48,522 nt of DNA from an uncultured Clostridia bacterium (GTDB taxonomy: Bacteria; Bacillota; Clostridia; Christensenellales; UBA1242), in contig CAKVMJ010000007.1 in assembly GCA_934772445.1 (NCBI GenBank), positions 1 through 48,522 of the forward strand, read 5' to 3'. Under the pieces are notes generated by a model that made no database searches, was not told where the DNA came from, and saw only the letters and a program-made list of their open reading frames with translations. Of the stretch, positions 8,983 to 18,048 are shown piece by piece. Positions within the stretch are counted from its first letter, which is position 1. Every line of letters begins with the position of its first letter. A program made the translations under genes and the position numbers.

Positions 8983-9005
8983 TCCTTTTCATCTTGTGAT
9001 ATACT
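8976..9005 (+). promoter_or_regulatory. tracrRNA promoter inside the cas9 start region
   Basis: TTGACA (8976-8981), 18-base spacer, TATACT (9000-9005). The predicted start, about 7 bases on, coincides with the first base of the anti-repeat near 9011-9012. The -35 box lies between the cas9 GTG and ATG start candidates on the opposite strand, so the two promoter/start regions interleave. Confidence 0.75.
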
Positions 9006-9010
9006 AAGCA

Positions 9011-9105
9011 TATAGAATAACATAACGAGTTCAAATAAATGTATTCTAAATTTGTTCGTGTTTATCTTGAACACGGAGAGCAAGCAAGAAATTGCTTGCT
9101 TTTTT
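9011..9105 (+). ncRNA. tracrRNA
   Basis: TATAGAATAACATAAC (9011-9026) is perfectly complementary to 16 bases of the crRNA repeat. GAGT (9027-9030) faces a two-base GU bulge in crRNA, and TCAAAT (9031-9036) pairs with crRNA GUUUGA. This reproduces the canonical architecture of a 6-bp lower stem, a 2+4 bulge and an upper stem. A short nexus-like hairpin, a CGTGTT/AACACG hairpin (9057-9075) and a terminator hairpin GCAAGCAA-GAAA-TTGCTTGC (9080-9099) with six T follow. Length is about 95 nt. It is transcribed away from cas9. Confidence 0.93.
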
Positions 9106-9153
9106 ATTTCCATTTTCTTCCATATTTTAACATAATCAGCTAAAAACAGAAAG

Positions 9154-9219
9154 AAAAATACAGTAAATACAATCTTTTAGCTTTAATGCTTCAAAAAAGG
9201 TTATATATACTGTATTTTT
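9154..9219. terminator. 12-bp inverted repeat between tracrRNA and large lipoprotein
   Basis: AAAAATACAGTA (9154-9165) and TACTGTATTTTT (9208-9219) are perfect inverses separated by 42 bases. Ending in T on either strand, it may terminate the minus-strand lipoprotein transcript. The long loop makes this uncertain. Confidence 0.35.
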
Positions 9220-9313
9220 TTGTTTATTTTAATCTTTAATTTATATAGATATATCAAATTTATAATATATTTAATATCATCAATAAATTATTAATTTTAT
9301 CATTTTTTATTTC

Positions 9314-12300
9314 TTATTCCGTAGTCACTAGCGAACTAAAATCTAGAGTTATCGTCTTTTCGCCATTAAATGAATAAGTTAGTGTACATTTATCTATACC
9401 TAGGGTTTTGTTTTCATAAAGAGTATCAATTAAAATTGAAATATATCCGTTCTTATCCACTTTTAAAATTCTATCTTGAGATAACACGCTTGTATTTGCT
9501 TTTTCAAACTCGAAATGAACAGAGATTTCTTCTAAATAATTTAATCTACCAACAAACCATTTTAGCCCAACGAAATATCCAGTTGAATTACTATTTACAT
9601 ATTCACTTTGGTAAGCTTTTGCATTGGCATTTGTTTTAACAAAATCTTTATTTGAGTTTTTAATCTTATAGTTTCCATTTTCAAAATTCACCATCTCTAT
9701 ATTATATGTGGTAACATCTATGCCCGCTTTTAGATTATCTTTAACAAGATATAACTCATCTGCCACTTTATCTTCTTTTCTTACACTTAAGTTTTCAAAT
9801 GTAATTGTAAATTCTCTAGCTTCTTCTTCGCCATCAACTAAGATGCTTATATTAAGGCTTCCACCCACCAATGCGGAATTTTCTTGTTTTATTTCTGTTA
9901 TGAAATCCAAATAACCATCAAAGCCAATTTTAGAATTATAATATGTTCTACCATCATAGTTTGATAATGTTACAGTAACATTTTTATTTGCTAGATTTTT
10001 GAAAGTGCCATCTGTTTTTCCAAGCCAAATTTTATATGCCACAAAGTAGCCATCAGCATCGTTTGCACCATCATAGAATAGTGAATTATTCTTTATTTTA
10101 CTATTATCTAAAACTTTTAAAACACTACCAGAAATTGTATATTCATTATTGCTTCCAACTATAGATAAAAATCTATTTTCAATACCAATATCTAGCGTAT
10201 TACCCAAAGCAACATTTTTTCCATTCCAAATATATGCTGTTAGGTCGCCTTTTTCAAGTCTAACCTCATAAGATTTATCATCTAAATTGAAGAAGATATT
10301 AATATTTTCAAAATCGAAAGAGGTATAAAGTTTTACACCATTAACTAATGTATAATCTAAATTTGCATCAAAGATATATGATAAATAGCCATAACCATCA
10401 ACTGTGTTTTTACTATCTTTTGCATATAAGTTTAAGTTAGAAATAGTTTTTCCATTATACATATATGATTCAATAACTTCCATTCCTCTGTATTGAAGTC
10501 CAACATACTTTCTAAAAGTTACATAATACTTAGTTGAATCCAAATTTAATTCGTTTAGTTTTGTTGCATTAACGCCTTCAAGTATGCAACCATCAATTTT
10601 AAAGTTTGAGAAATTATCTTTTTCGCTTACATAATCTGTTTCGTTTTTAGTAACAATTTCGTAATCGTTATTCACATTAAATTCAAAACCAAGACTATCT
10701 GCCCTATCGCCAGTTTTATCAGCATCATAAGAGAACAATCTTAATTTTACAATATATGTTTTGCCATTAACTTCAATTTTACATTCCGTTAAGCCAACTA
10801 CATTGTTTACAACATTGCAATCAAGTACAACATCTAAATATCCATATTGGTTAATTTTATCTGTTAGTGCATCAGATTTATGAGTACCATTCGCATATTC
10901 CAATCCACCAACATTTGTGATATAAATATTATCTAATTGTATATCTGCATATTCAACGCCAACATAAACTCTTAAAGGTACATAATAATCTGTTCTATTA
11001 GATGTGGTTTCATATAATTTTACAACCGCACTATTCTTATTTGCCTTTGTAATATTTCCTAGAATTGAAGTATTGATTTCACCTGTTTCTTCATTTTCAA
11101 ATTGGTTTTCAACTTTAAATAAATTTTGTTTTACTTTTCCATCGATTATTATTTGAGTTATTATTCCCAAATCTTCTTGAGTTCCAGATAAAACTTTATA
11201 TGTTGAAGTTATTTCGCCTGTAAGTTCTTTTACGATTGTACCTTCAACTTTTAAATATCCAACAATTGTTAAATTACCAGCAACTGTTAAAGTTGTGTTT
11301 TCTTTTAAGATATTTTCATAACCACCAAGTAATATTAATGTTTTATTTTCAGCAATTGTTAAATTCTCACTTATTTCAACTGCACCATTAACAGACACAT
11401 TATTTGAAATTGATAAAGCATTTTGAATATAACTTATGCCTAATTTTGTAAGTTCAGTATCATAGCCATCAACTTCAAATCTACCCAAAATTCTATAAAT
11501 AGCATCACCAGAATTTTCTATAACAATTTCATTATCTATTGCTTTTTCAATTGAAGCTTCATCTTCGTTTGTACAACTAATCCTTGCCTTAAATTCGTTT
11601 ATTCTATCTAAGCTAAATATATTTTGAATATCTCTATCCACTTTAAGTATGCCAACAGACTGACTTAAGTTTGCATAAACTAAATTTAATTTAGATATAC
11701 TATGTTCGCCATCAATTCTAACTGCCACACCTTCAATTAATGGGTTTGAATTAGAACCAGCCCTAACAATGCTATTTTCAATACTTATATCCATTTTATT
11801 ATTTGAATAGTAATTATAATTAACACCAAAAAGTGCGTTTATTTCTGCGTTATTTATGTTTGTTGCAAATCCATCTTCTAAGGCATACAAATCTATAGCA
11901 TAACTATTCAAATCTGATGCAATATTAACATTATTTAATTGCAAGTTTTTATCTGCAGTACCATATAAAAGCAATGCATTCAAGCCTTCAAATTGAACAT
12001 TATTTAGTGTTATTTTTGAGCCTACAGATGTGATTGCATAAGTTGTAGTTGAAGAGAAACCATTTGCAATAAATTTAACATTTTTAATTGTTAACTCTGC
12101 ATTATTTGAATTAATAATTCCATAAGCAGTTTTTGGTAATTCTCTATTCCAAAGGCCACTGAAACTATTATTAAGATAAATTTCAACTTCGCCATCACCA
12201 ATTATTGTTAGGTTTAAATCTGTGGCAAAAGATTGATTTAGATATGTACCCTCTTCAAGTAATATTTCATCGCCATTAGATACCACTTCTATTGCATCAG

Positions 12301-14770
12301 TTAAAGTTTTATATACTTTGCTAGCACCAACTTCCAATTGCCAAACAGCTTTAACTTCTAAATTTCTATATCCAGTAAATTCAGAGATATTTTTCCATTC
12401 GCCATTTTCTTCATAGAACCAGCCAATAAATTTATAATCATTATCAGTATCGGCAACTTTCTTTGTTGGGTCTTTTAAATCTATTGTTTTTTCAATATTA
12501 TAACTATACTTATAAACGCTTCCACCTTCGGTGTTATTTGCTGGGTTATTAGTTCCGCCCTGCATATCGAAAGTTATATAATATGAGATTGGAATGTAAT
12601 TAATATAGATAATCAAATCATCATTTACTTTATCAAAACTTGCACTATATGGTTTGTTTTCATTAAGTTTATAATTTTCTGGAGCAACGATTTCAGCGGT
12701 TGGTGCAATTGCGTTTTCGCCTCGTTTAACCACTTGTGTGTATGTGGTTTCTGTGTATTCATCGCCAGAATAATTTTTAAACTTACCAGTTATTGTTTTG
12801 CTATTACGAACTGAAACGGTGGTAAATGTAACAGTATATTCATTTTTATAAATATTTTCAACCACCAAATCTCCAGCCGAAATATTCTCTTTAACATTTA
12901 AAATTGTAAACTTAGCAGTGGTATCATTTACTATTGTTTTAGAAACGCTAAATCCTTTATATCTAACATTCATTTCGTTTAACGAATTTTTGTAATCATC
13001 GTTGAGTGTGATTTCAAAAGAATAATCTTCGCCGTATTTTACGCTAGAATTACCAGCAATAGTATAAGCATTTGGTTTCTCTGGAAGAGCAACTGAGAAG
13101 GTTTGTTTTTCAATTCCTTCCACCAATATTCTTACGCCCTCAGTAATATTTTGCAACAAATAATAACCATTTGTTTTTGCAATAATTCTAATATTGCCAT
13201 CGTATTCAACGCCTTCGTTTACATAAGAATAATATCTATTTTCTGGATTATAATTATAATATTTAACTTGAATTACATTATTTGAAACATATCCTTCATC
13301 AAGTTCAATCTTGAATTTATAAGTTCCATTTGTAACTGGTTGAGAATAACCATCTGCGCTTACTATCTTATAGCCTTCTTCACCATTTGCTTTAACCACT
13401 GGATAAGCATTTTTAGTTAAATTTTCTAGTTTAATTTCATAATCTTTTTTAACTAAAAGTTCTATTTCGTTATTCGCGGTATTCAATAGCAAGCTTGTAA
13501 TATTAATATTATTTGCTTTTAAAATGAAACTATCGCAAAGTTTATAATCATCATCTAAAACTAACTTAAATTTAATGTTACCATTAAAGTTTACTAAGCA
13601 ATTACCGTTTTCATCTATTTCATTAGCGGTTTCAAAATGATAGCCATTGCCAGCTTTTAAATTAACATTATATTTTGAAACTTCCCATTCGCTATCATCA
13701 ATCAAGATTTCAATATTGCCAACTGCGTTTACATTTGAAACCTTTATAATATATTTATCTTTTTCAGTATCATAGCTAATTTCTGGAGCAACGATTTTAC
13801 CGCCAACTTTCAATGTTAGTTCTTCCTTCACATTGATTTTTTTATAACTTTCATTTAGTGTTAGTTCGAAAGTTTGTTCATCGCCGTGTGAATAGTTATT
13901 ATTTCCAGTGATAGTAAATCTTGGAGTGGTATCTGTGGAATAAGGCAAGCTAATTGAATATGTATTTTTATATAATCCAGTGAAACTAATATTTAGATTA
14001 TTTTTTACATTTTCTATTTGGTAAACGCCGTTTTGTTTGATAACTTGTTTATTATTATAAACCACCACCATTGTGTTTTCACTTTGAGTATAGCCTGAAT
14101 TCAAGTGAACTTTAAATTTATAAGTTGAACCGTAAGTGATTGCATTTCTTGAACAATCTATATCTTCTATTTCAAGTTTGTCTGTATCTGAGAAAAACGC
14201 TGTGAAGTATTTTTTATTTAATCCAACCACGGATATATTTTGGTCTGCACTTACATTTTCGATAGTATAAATATATGTTCGAATACCATCTTGTTCGGTA
14301 TAAGCTGGGTATGCATAATTTTCATTATTAACCATCAAAACAAAACTATCTGCGTTATAAACATTTGCATCAACGGACAGTTTTATTTGGTAGTTACTAC
14401 CAGCAGAGATTTTTGTTAGGTTATCTGCAATCTCCACCTTATAGCCATCAGCGGAAAGAGAGGCGTTTGGAATGGTTATATTATAAAGATAAATCCATTT
14501 TGCGTAAATCTGGGTATCTTTAGTGATTTTATCTTCATCGAAATCCCATTCAATTGTACAATCTTTATCTTTATACCAACCGCCAAAAATAGCATCAGTT
14601 TTTTCAGGATTTGACGGTTTTTTAACCGTTCCATCTTCCTTAACAATCAGCGTTTGACTATTATCCAAGCCTTCAAATGTAACCTTATATTCTTTTCCGC
14701 AAGAAATAAGTACTGTTCCAGCAACAGCCATCACCACTGGCAATATGATTTTATTTGTAAATTTTCCCAT
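9314..14770 (-). CDS. Very large surface lipoprotein with InlB-type repeats and beta-helix
   Basis: 1818 residues. It starts with a signal peptide and lipobox (VLISC, Cys near residue 25), so it should be lipid-anchored on the outer surface. An InlB B-repeat (Listeria-Bacteroides repeat) follows at about 28-92, with VTFEGL, FGGWYKDKDC and TQIYAKW. About seven related domains of roughly 80-90 residues come next, each with a SYKFKVxLNxxY-like strand and a closing NVxxNIxVxGL strand. A second InlB B-repeat near 740-815 (ITFDMQGGT, FIGWFY, LEVKAVW) leads into a right-handed beta-helix region at about 820-1150 with many Asn/Ile strand repeats. The last 600 residues hold four or five further repeats with a YxVxLRxYVGxxY pattern and dividing DGYLD motifs. 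No enzyme motif is visible; adhesion or glycan binding is a guess. Shine-Dalgarno GGGGGAGGAG lies 4 bases before the ATG and touches the hairpin repeats upstream. Confidence 0.9.
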   Translation of the reverse strand: MGKFTNKIILPVVMAVAGTVLISCGKEYKVTFEGLDNSQTLIVKEDGTVKKPSNPEKTDAIFGGWYKDKDCTIEWDFDEDKITKDTQIYAKWIYLYNITIPNASLSADGYKVEIADNLTKISAGSNYQIKLSVDANVYNADSFVLMVNNENYAYPAYTEQDGIRTYIYTIENVSADQNISVVGLNKKYFTAFFSDTDKLEIEDIDCSRNAITYGSTYKFKVHLNSGYTQSENTMVVVYNNKQVIKQNGVYQIENVKNNLNISFTGLYKNTYSISLPYSTDTTPRFTITGNNNYSHGDEQTFELTLNESYKKINVKEELTLKVGGKIVAPEISYDTEKDKYIIKVSNVNAVGNIEILIDDSEWEVSKYNVNLKAGNGYHFETANEIDENGNCLVNFNGNIKFKLVLDDDYKLCDSFILKANNINITSLLLNTANNEIELLVKKDYEIKLENLTKNAYPVVKANGEEGYKIVSADGYSQPVTNGTYKFKIELDEGYVSNNVIQVKYYNYNPENRYYSYVNEGVEYDGNIRIIAKTNGYYLLQNITEGVRILVEGIEKQTFSVALPEKPNAYTIAGNSSVKYGEDYSFEITLNDDYKNSLNEMNVRYKGFSVSKTIVNDTTAKFTILNVKENISAGDLVVENIYKNEYTVTFTTVSVRNSKTITGKFKNYSGDEYTETTYTQVVKRGENAIAPTAEIVAPENYKLNENKPYSASFDKVNDDLIIYINYIPISYYITFDMQGGTNNPANNTEGGSVYKYSYNIEKTIDLKDPTKKVADTDNDYKFIGWFYEENGEWKNISEFTGYRNLEVKAVWQLEVGASKVYKTLTDAIEVVSNGDEILLEEGTYLNQSFATDLNLTIIGDGEVEIYLNNSFSGLWNRELPKTAYGIINSNNAELTIKNVKFIANGFSSTTTYAITSVGSKITLNNVQFEGLNALLLYGTADKNLQLNNVNIASDLNSYAIDLYALEDGFATNINNAEINALFGVNYNYYSNNKMDISIENSIVRAGSNSNPLIEGVAVRIDGEHSISKLNLVYANLSQSVGILKVDRDIQNIFSLDRINEFKARISCTNEDEASIEKAIDNEIVIENSGDAIYRILGRFEVDGYDTELTKLGISYIQNALSISNNVSVNGAVEISENLTIAENKTLILLGGYENILKENTTLTVAGNLTIVGYLKVEGTIVKELTGEITSTYKVLSGTQEDLGIITQIIIDGKVKQNLFKVENQFENEETGEINTSILGNITKANKNSAVVKLYETTSNRTDYYVPLRVYVGVEYADIQLDNIYITNVGGLEYANGTHKSDALTDKINQYGYLDVVLDCNVVNNVVGLTECKIEVNGKTYIVKLRLFSYDADKTGDRADSLGFEFNVNNDYEIVTKNETDYVSEKDNFSNFKIDGCILEGVNATKLNELNLDSTKYYVTFRKYVGLQYRGMEVIESYMYNGKTISNLNLYAKDSKNTVDGYGYLSYIFDANLDYTLVNGVKLYTSFDFENINIFFNLDDKSYEVRLEKGDLTAYIWNGKNVALGNTLDIGIENRFLSIVGSNNEYTISGSVLKVLDNSKIKNNSLFYDGANDADGYFVAYKIWLGKTDGTFKNLANKNVTVTLSNYDGRTYYNSKIGFDGYLDFITEIKQENSALVGGSLNISILVDGEEEAREFTITFENLSVRKEDKVADELYLVKDNLKAGIDVTTYNIEMVNFENGNYKIKNSNKDFVKTNANAKAYQSEYVNSNSTGYFVGLKWFVGRLNYLEEISVHFEFEKANTSVLSQDRILKVDKNGYISILIDTLYENKTLGIDKCTLTYSFNGEKTITLDFSSLVTTE

Positions 14771-14782
14771 TTTTCTCCTCCC

Positions 14783-14896
14783 CCAGACTAGTCTGGACTA
14801 TGTATGTGCCAAGGCAAGCCTTGACTATGTATGTGCAAACAAGGTAAACCTTGACCACGAATGTACAAACAAGGTAAATCTTAACCACGAATGTGC
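14783..14896. repeat. Interspersed hairpin repeat, copy A (4 units)
   Basis: Four tandem units, each a 5-bp stem, 4-base loop and 5-bp stem followed by a 13-base tail like ACTATGTATGTGC. The stems are CCAGA-CTAG-TCTGG (14783-14796), CAAGG-CAAG-CCTTG (14810-14823), CAAGG-TAAA-CCTTG (14840-14853) and a decayed CAAGG-TAAA-TCTTA (14870-14883). Spacing is 27 or 30 bases. The stem changes from CCAGA/TCTGG to CAAGG/CCTTG on both arms together. The block continues as decayed sequence to about 15000 and sits in the 5' leader of the lipoprotein gene, its first palindrome abutting that gene's Shine-Dalgarno. Confidence 0.85.
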
Positions 14897-14929
14897 AAAC
14901 GATATTTGAAATATAAATCATCTTTTTGC

Positions 14930-14958
14930 AAAATAGTTTTCAACCTACAGCAATTCAA
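14930..14958 (-). promoter_or_regulatory. Possible promoter of the large lipoprotein gene
   Basis: On the minus strand, TTGAAT (14958-14953), 17 bases, TATTTT (14935-14930). If used, the hairpin repeats would be transcribed as part of the 5' leader. Confidence 0.35.
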
Positions 14959-15144
14959 TCTATAACTGCTATTCGCTTACCCTTAAAATAGTTTGCGTTA
15001 TGGTTTTAAATTAAAACCCAACTTTGCACCTTATATAATAACAATATTATTATAATATTTTTAGTTTATACTAGTCAAACAATTTAATACTTTTTAATTT
15101 TGTTTTACTTTTATAAAAAAGTTTGAAATATTAAATACAAATTA

Positions 15145-15173
15145 TTGTTAAATTGGTTAAATTATGGTATTAT
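15145..15173 (+). promoter_or_regulatory. leuS promoter
   Basis: TTGTTA (15145-15150), 17 bases, TATTAT (15168-15173). The leader to the ATG is under 30 bases, so no T-box is present upstream of this aminoacyl-tRNA synthetase gene. Confidence 0.6.
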
Positions 15174-15207
15174 ATATTCATTAAATTTTTGAAAAGGAAG
15201 CAATAAT

Positions 15208-17646
15208 ATGGATTATTTAGAGATTGAAAAGAAATGGCACAAATATTGGCAAGACAACAATGTTTACAAATTTAACAGAAACAATTTGGATAAAAAATAT
15301 TATTTGCTGGAAATGTTTAGTTATCCAAGCGGAGCAAAACTTCATCTTGGACATTGGTGGAATTTTGGGCTTAGCGATAGTTTTGGAAGATTTAAGCGTA
15401 TGCAAGGATATAATGTTTTCCAACCAATGGGTTTTGATGCCTTTGGTTTACCAGCTGAAAACTACGCTATAAAAACAGGTATTCACCCTTCAGACAGCAC
15501 AAAGCAAAACATTGCTAAAATGGAAGAGCAATTAAAGAATATGGATGCAACCTACGATTGGGATTACGAGATTAAAACTTGCGAGCCTGAATATTACAAA
15601 TGGACGCAATGGTTATTCCTAGAGTTATACAAAAATGGTTTAGCATACCAAAAATATGCACCTGTAAACTGGTGTCCTAGTTGCAACACTGTGCTTGCAA
15701 ACGAGCAAGTGGTTGATGGAGCTTGTGAGAGATGCGGAACAGTGGTTGAGCATAAAAAGCTTACACAATGGTTCTTAAAAATTACCGATTATGCTGAAAG
15801 GTTATTAGACCATTCAAAGCTTGATTGGCCAGCAAAAACTATTGCCCTACAAAAGAATTGGATAGACAAATCTATTGGCGGAGAAATCGTTTTCAAGTAT
15901 GAAAACCAAAAAGGCGAGATTAGAACATTCACTTCTCGTGCGGACACATTATTTGGTGTTACTTATGTGGTTGTTGCACCTGAATATCCAAATATTGATG
16001 AGCTTATTACTGATGCTCAAAGAGTTGAAGTTGAGGCATATATTAAAAATGCATCAAAGAAAGATGAAATTACTCGTACTAGCACTGCCACTCCTAAAAC
16101 TGGAGCGTTCACCGGAACTTATGTAATAAATCCATTAACCAACGAGAAAGTACCAGTGTTTGTTGGCGATTATGTAATCGGTTCGTATGGAACTGGTGCA
16201 GTAATGGGAGTTGGTGCACACGATGCGCGTGATTACGATTTTGCTAAGAAATACAACTTACCTATTAAGCAAGTATTAAAAGCAACTGAAGGCGAAACAA
16301 AGTTACCTTACACTCAAAAAGGAATTTTAATCAACAGCGGAGAGTTTGATGGTTTAACCAGCGACAATGCTATAGATAAAATTCTTGAGAAATTGGAATC
16401 ATTAAAACTTGGAAACAAAAAGACAAACTATCGTTTGCGTGATTGGTCTGTTTCAAGGCAAAGATACTGGGGTTGTCCTATCCCAATCATTCACTGCCCA
16501 CATTGCGGAACTGTACCAGTACCTGAAAAGGATTTACCTGTTAAGCTACCATACAATGTTGATTGGTCACCAAAAGGAACTAGTCCACTTGCATCAATTG
16601 ATGAATATATGAACTGCAAGTGTCCTCAATGCGGAGCAGATGCAAAGCGTGACCCTGACACATTAGACACATTCGTATGTTCTTCTTGGTATTATTTGCG
16701 TTATCCAAATGCACAAGTAAGCGACAAGATTTTTGACAAAGAATTTACAAACAAGATGTTACCAGTGGATAAATATGTAGGCGGAATTGAGCACGCTTGC
16801 GGACATCTATTATATTCAAGATTTATTACTAAATTTTTATACGACAAAGGTTACATCAATTTTGATGAACCATTCAAGAGCCTTGTACATCAAGGGTTAA
16901 TACTTGGTGCCGATGGTGTTAAGATGAGCAAGAGCCGTGGAAACACGGTTAGTGCTGATGAGATTGTTGCATCTAAGGGAAGCGATATTTTAAGGTTATA
17001 CTTAATGTTTGGATTTAACTACCTTGAAGGCGGACCTTGGAACGATGATGGAATTACATCAGTGGAAAAATTTGCAGACAGGTTATCCAGAATATTAGAC
17101 AAGATTTTAACCTACAATGAAGAGAATGTCACTCTAAGCGGAAAAGAAGAAAAGAACCTTGAGTATGTTTTAAACAACACAATCAAGTGTGTTACTGAGG
17201 ATTTTGAGGTGTTTGGGTTCAACACTGCTGTGGCTAGGATTATGGAGCTTGTTAACGCTATTTACAAGTATGATGCCCTACCAACAAAGAACACGAAGTT
17301 ATTGCGTGAGGTCGCAAACAAGCTTATACTTCTTATTGCGCCTATTATGCCACATTTTGCCGAGGAGTATTTCGACAGATATATCGGTCACGATGAGGTT
17401 AAAACTGTGTTTGATATGGAATATCCAAAAGTTGATGAGAACAAGCTTCAAAAAGATGAAGTTGAGATTGCTTTACAAATAAACAACAAGATTATTACCA
17501 AAATTATGATTGGGTCTAATTTAACAGATTCTGAGATTGAGGCTATTATTCGAGGCAACGACAAGATTAAGGAAGCCTTAGCAGGAAGAAAGATTCAAAA
17601 GATTATTATTATCAAGAACCGTCTTGCCAACATCATATCCAGATAA
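15208..17646 (+). CDS. leuS: Leucyl-tRNA synthetase
   Basis: 812 residues, close to the bacterial norm. It charges tRNA-Leu with leucine in the cytoplasm. The class I signature HLGH is at 46-49 and KMSKS at 572-576. A zinc-knuckle pattern CPSC (156-159) and CERC (173-176) precedes the CP1 editing domain (about 225-420), which removes mischarged amino acids. The motif GFDAFGLPAEN near 75-85 is typical of LeuRS. Shine-Dalgarno AAGGAAG sits 7 bases before the ATG. The last codons and TAA lie inside the first hairpin of repeat copy B, so an insertion appears to have supplied the gene end. It is probably monocistronic, ending at the terminator near 17922. Confidence 0.97.
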   Translation: MDYLEIEKKWHKYWQDNNVYKFNRNNLDKKYYLLEMFSYPSGAKLHLGHWWNFGLSDSFGRFKRMQGYNVFQPMGFDAFGLPAENYAIKTGIHPSDSTKQNIAKMEEQLKNMDATYDWDYEIKTCEPEYYKWTQWLFLELYKNGLAYQKYAPVNWCPSCNTVLANEQVVDGACERCGTVVEHKKLTQWFLKITDYAERLLDHSKLDWPAKTIALQKNWIDKSIGGEIVFKYENQKGEIRTFTSRADTLFGVTYVVVAPEYPNIDELITDAQRVEVEAYIKNASKKDEITRTSTATPKTGAFTGTYVINPLTNEKVPVFVGDYVIGSYGTGAVMGVGAHDARDYDFAKKYNLPIKQVLKATEGETKLPYTQKGILINSGEFDGLTSDNAIDKILEKLESLKLGNKKTNYRLRDWSVSRQRYWGCPIPIIHCPHCGTVPVPEKDLPVKLPYNVDWSPKGTSPLASIDEYMNCKCPQCGADAKRDPDTLDTFVCSSWYYLRYPNAQVSDKIFDKEFTNKMLPVDKYVGGIEHACGHLLYSRFITKFLYDKGYINFDEPFKSLVHQGLILGADGVKMSKSRGNTVSADEIVASKGSDILRLYLMFGFNYLEGGPWNDDGITSVEKFADRLSRILDKILTYNEENVTLSGKEEKNLEYVLNNTIKCVTEDFEVFGFNTAVARIMELVNAIYKYDALPTKNTKLLREVANKLILLIAPIMPHFAEEYFDRYIGHDEVKTVFDMEYPKVDENKLQKDEVEIALQINNKIITKIMIGSNLTDSEIEAIIRGNDKIKEALAGRKIQKIIIIKNRLANIISR

Positions 17647-17880
17647 ATCTGGACTATGTATGTGCAAAATATATTTGTGTAATATAAACCATTTACTTGT
17701 CCACTAAGCAAATCTTAACTATCAGATAAATCTGGACTATGTATGTGCTAGTGATATTTGAGTTATAAGTTATTCGTTTGCCTAACAGGTAAACTTTGAC
17801 CCTCAGATAAGTCTGGACTAGGTATGTACAAATGATATTTGAAATATATACTTATCGTTTGCCCAATAAGTCTGGACTAG
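17639..17880. repeat. Interspersed hairpin repeat, copy B (4 units)
   Basis: Hairpin units start at 17639 (CCAGATAAATCTGG), 17722 (TCAGATAAATCTGG), 17803 (TCAGATAAGTCTGG) and 17863 (partial). Each is followed by ACTATGTATGTGC or a close variant. The first three starts are 83 and 81 bases apart. Between hairpins lies a second module, GATATTTGAGTTATAAG then a TTCGTTTGCC segment and CAGGTAAACTTTGACC. The bases 17749-17800 are nearly identical to 26132-26183 in copy C. The first hairpin overlaps the leuS stop codon. Confidence 0.85.
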
Positions 17881-17921
17881 GTTTATATAAAAACCAACTT
17901 TAAATTAAATTATAATCTATA

Positions 17922-17956
17922 AAAACATAACTAGAAACTGGTTATGTTTTTTATTT
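17922..17956 (+). terminator. Terminator downstream of leuS
   Basis: Ten-pair stem AAAACATAAC (17922-17931) with GTTATGTTTT (17941-17950), 9-base loop, T-rich tail. Confidence 0.8.
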
Positions 17957-18014
17957 TTACTTATAAATTAACATTTTATGAAATTCTCTGCATATACATA
18001 TTTAGGTTTAAAAT

Positions 18015-18043
18015 TTGACAAAGCCTTAAATTTATGGTATAAT
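18015..18043 (+). promoter_or_regulatory. Consensus sigma-A promoter of a non-coding RNA
   Basis: TTGACA (18015-18020), 17 bases, TATAAT (18038-18043). Both hexamers and the spacing are perfect. The start is expected near 18050, at the base of the long-range stem described next. Confidence 0.85.
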
Positions 18044-18048
18044 TTAGG

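Noticed and set aside
15000..15207. T-box leader before leuS
   Set aside because: No specifier hairpin, T-box sequence or antiterminator is visible; the promoter sits right at the gene.
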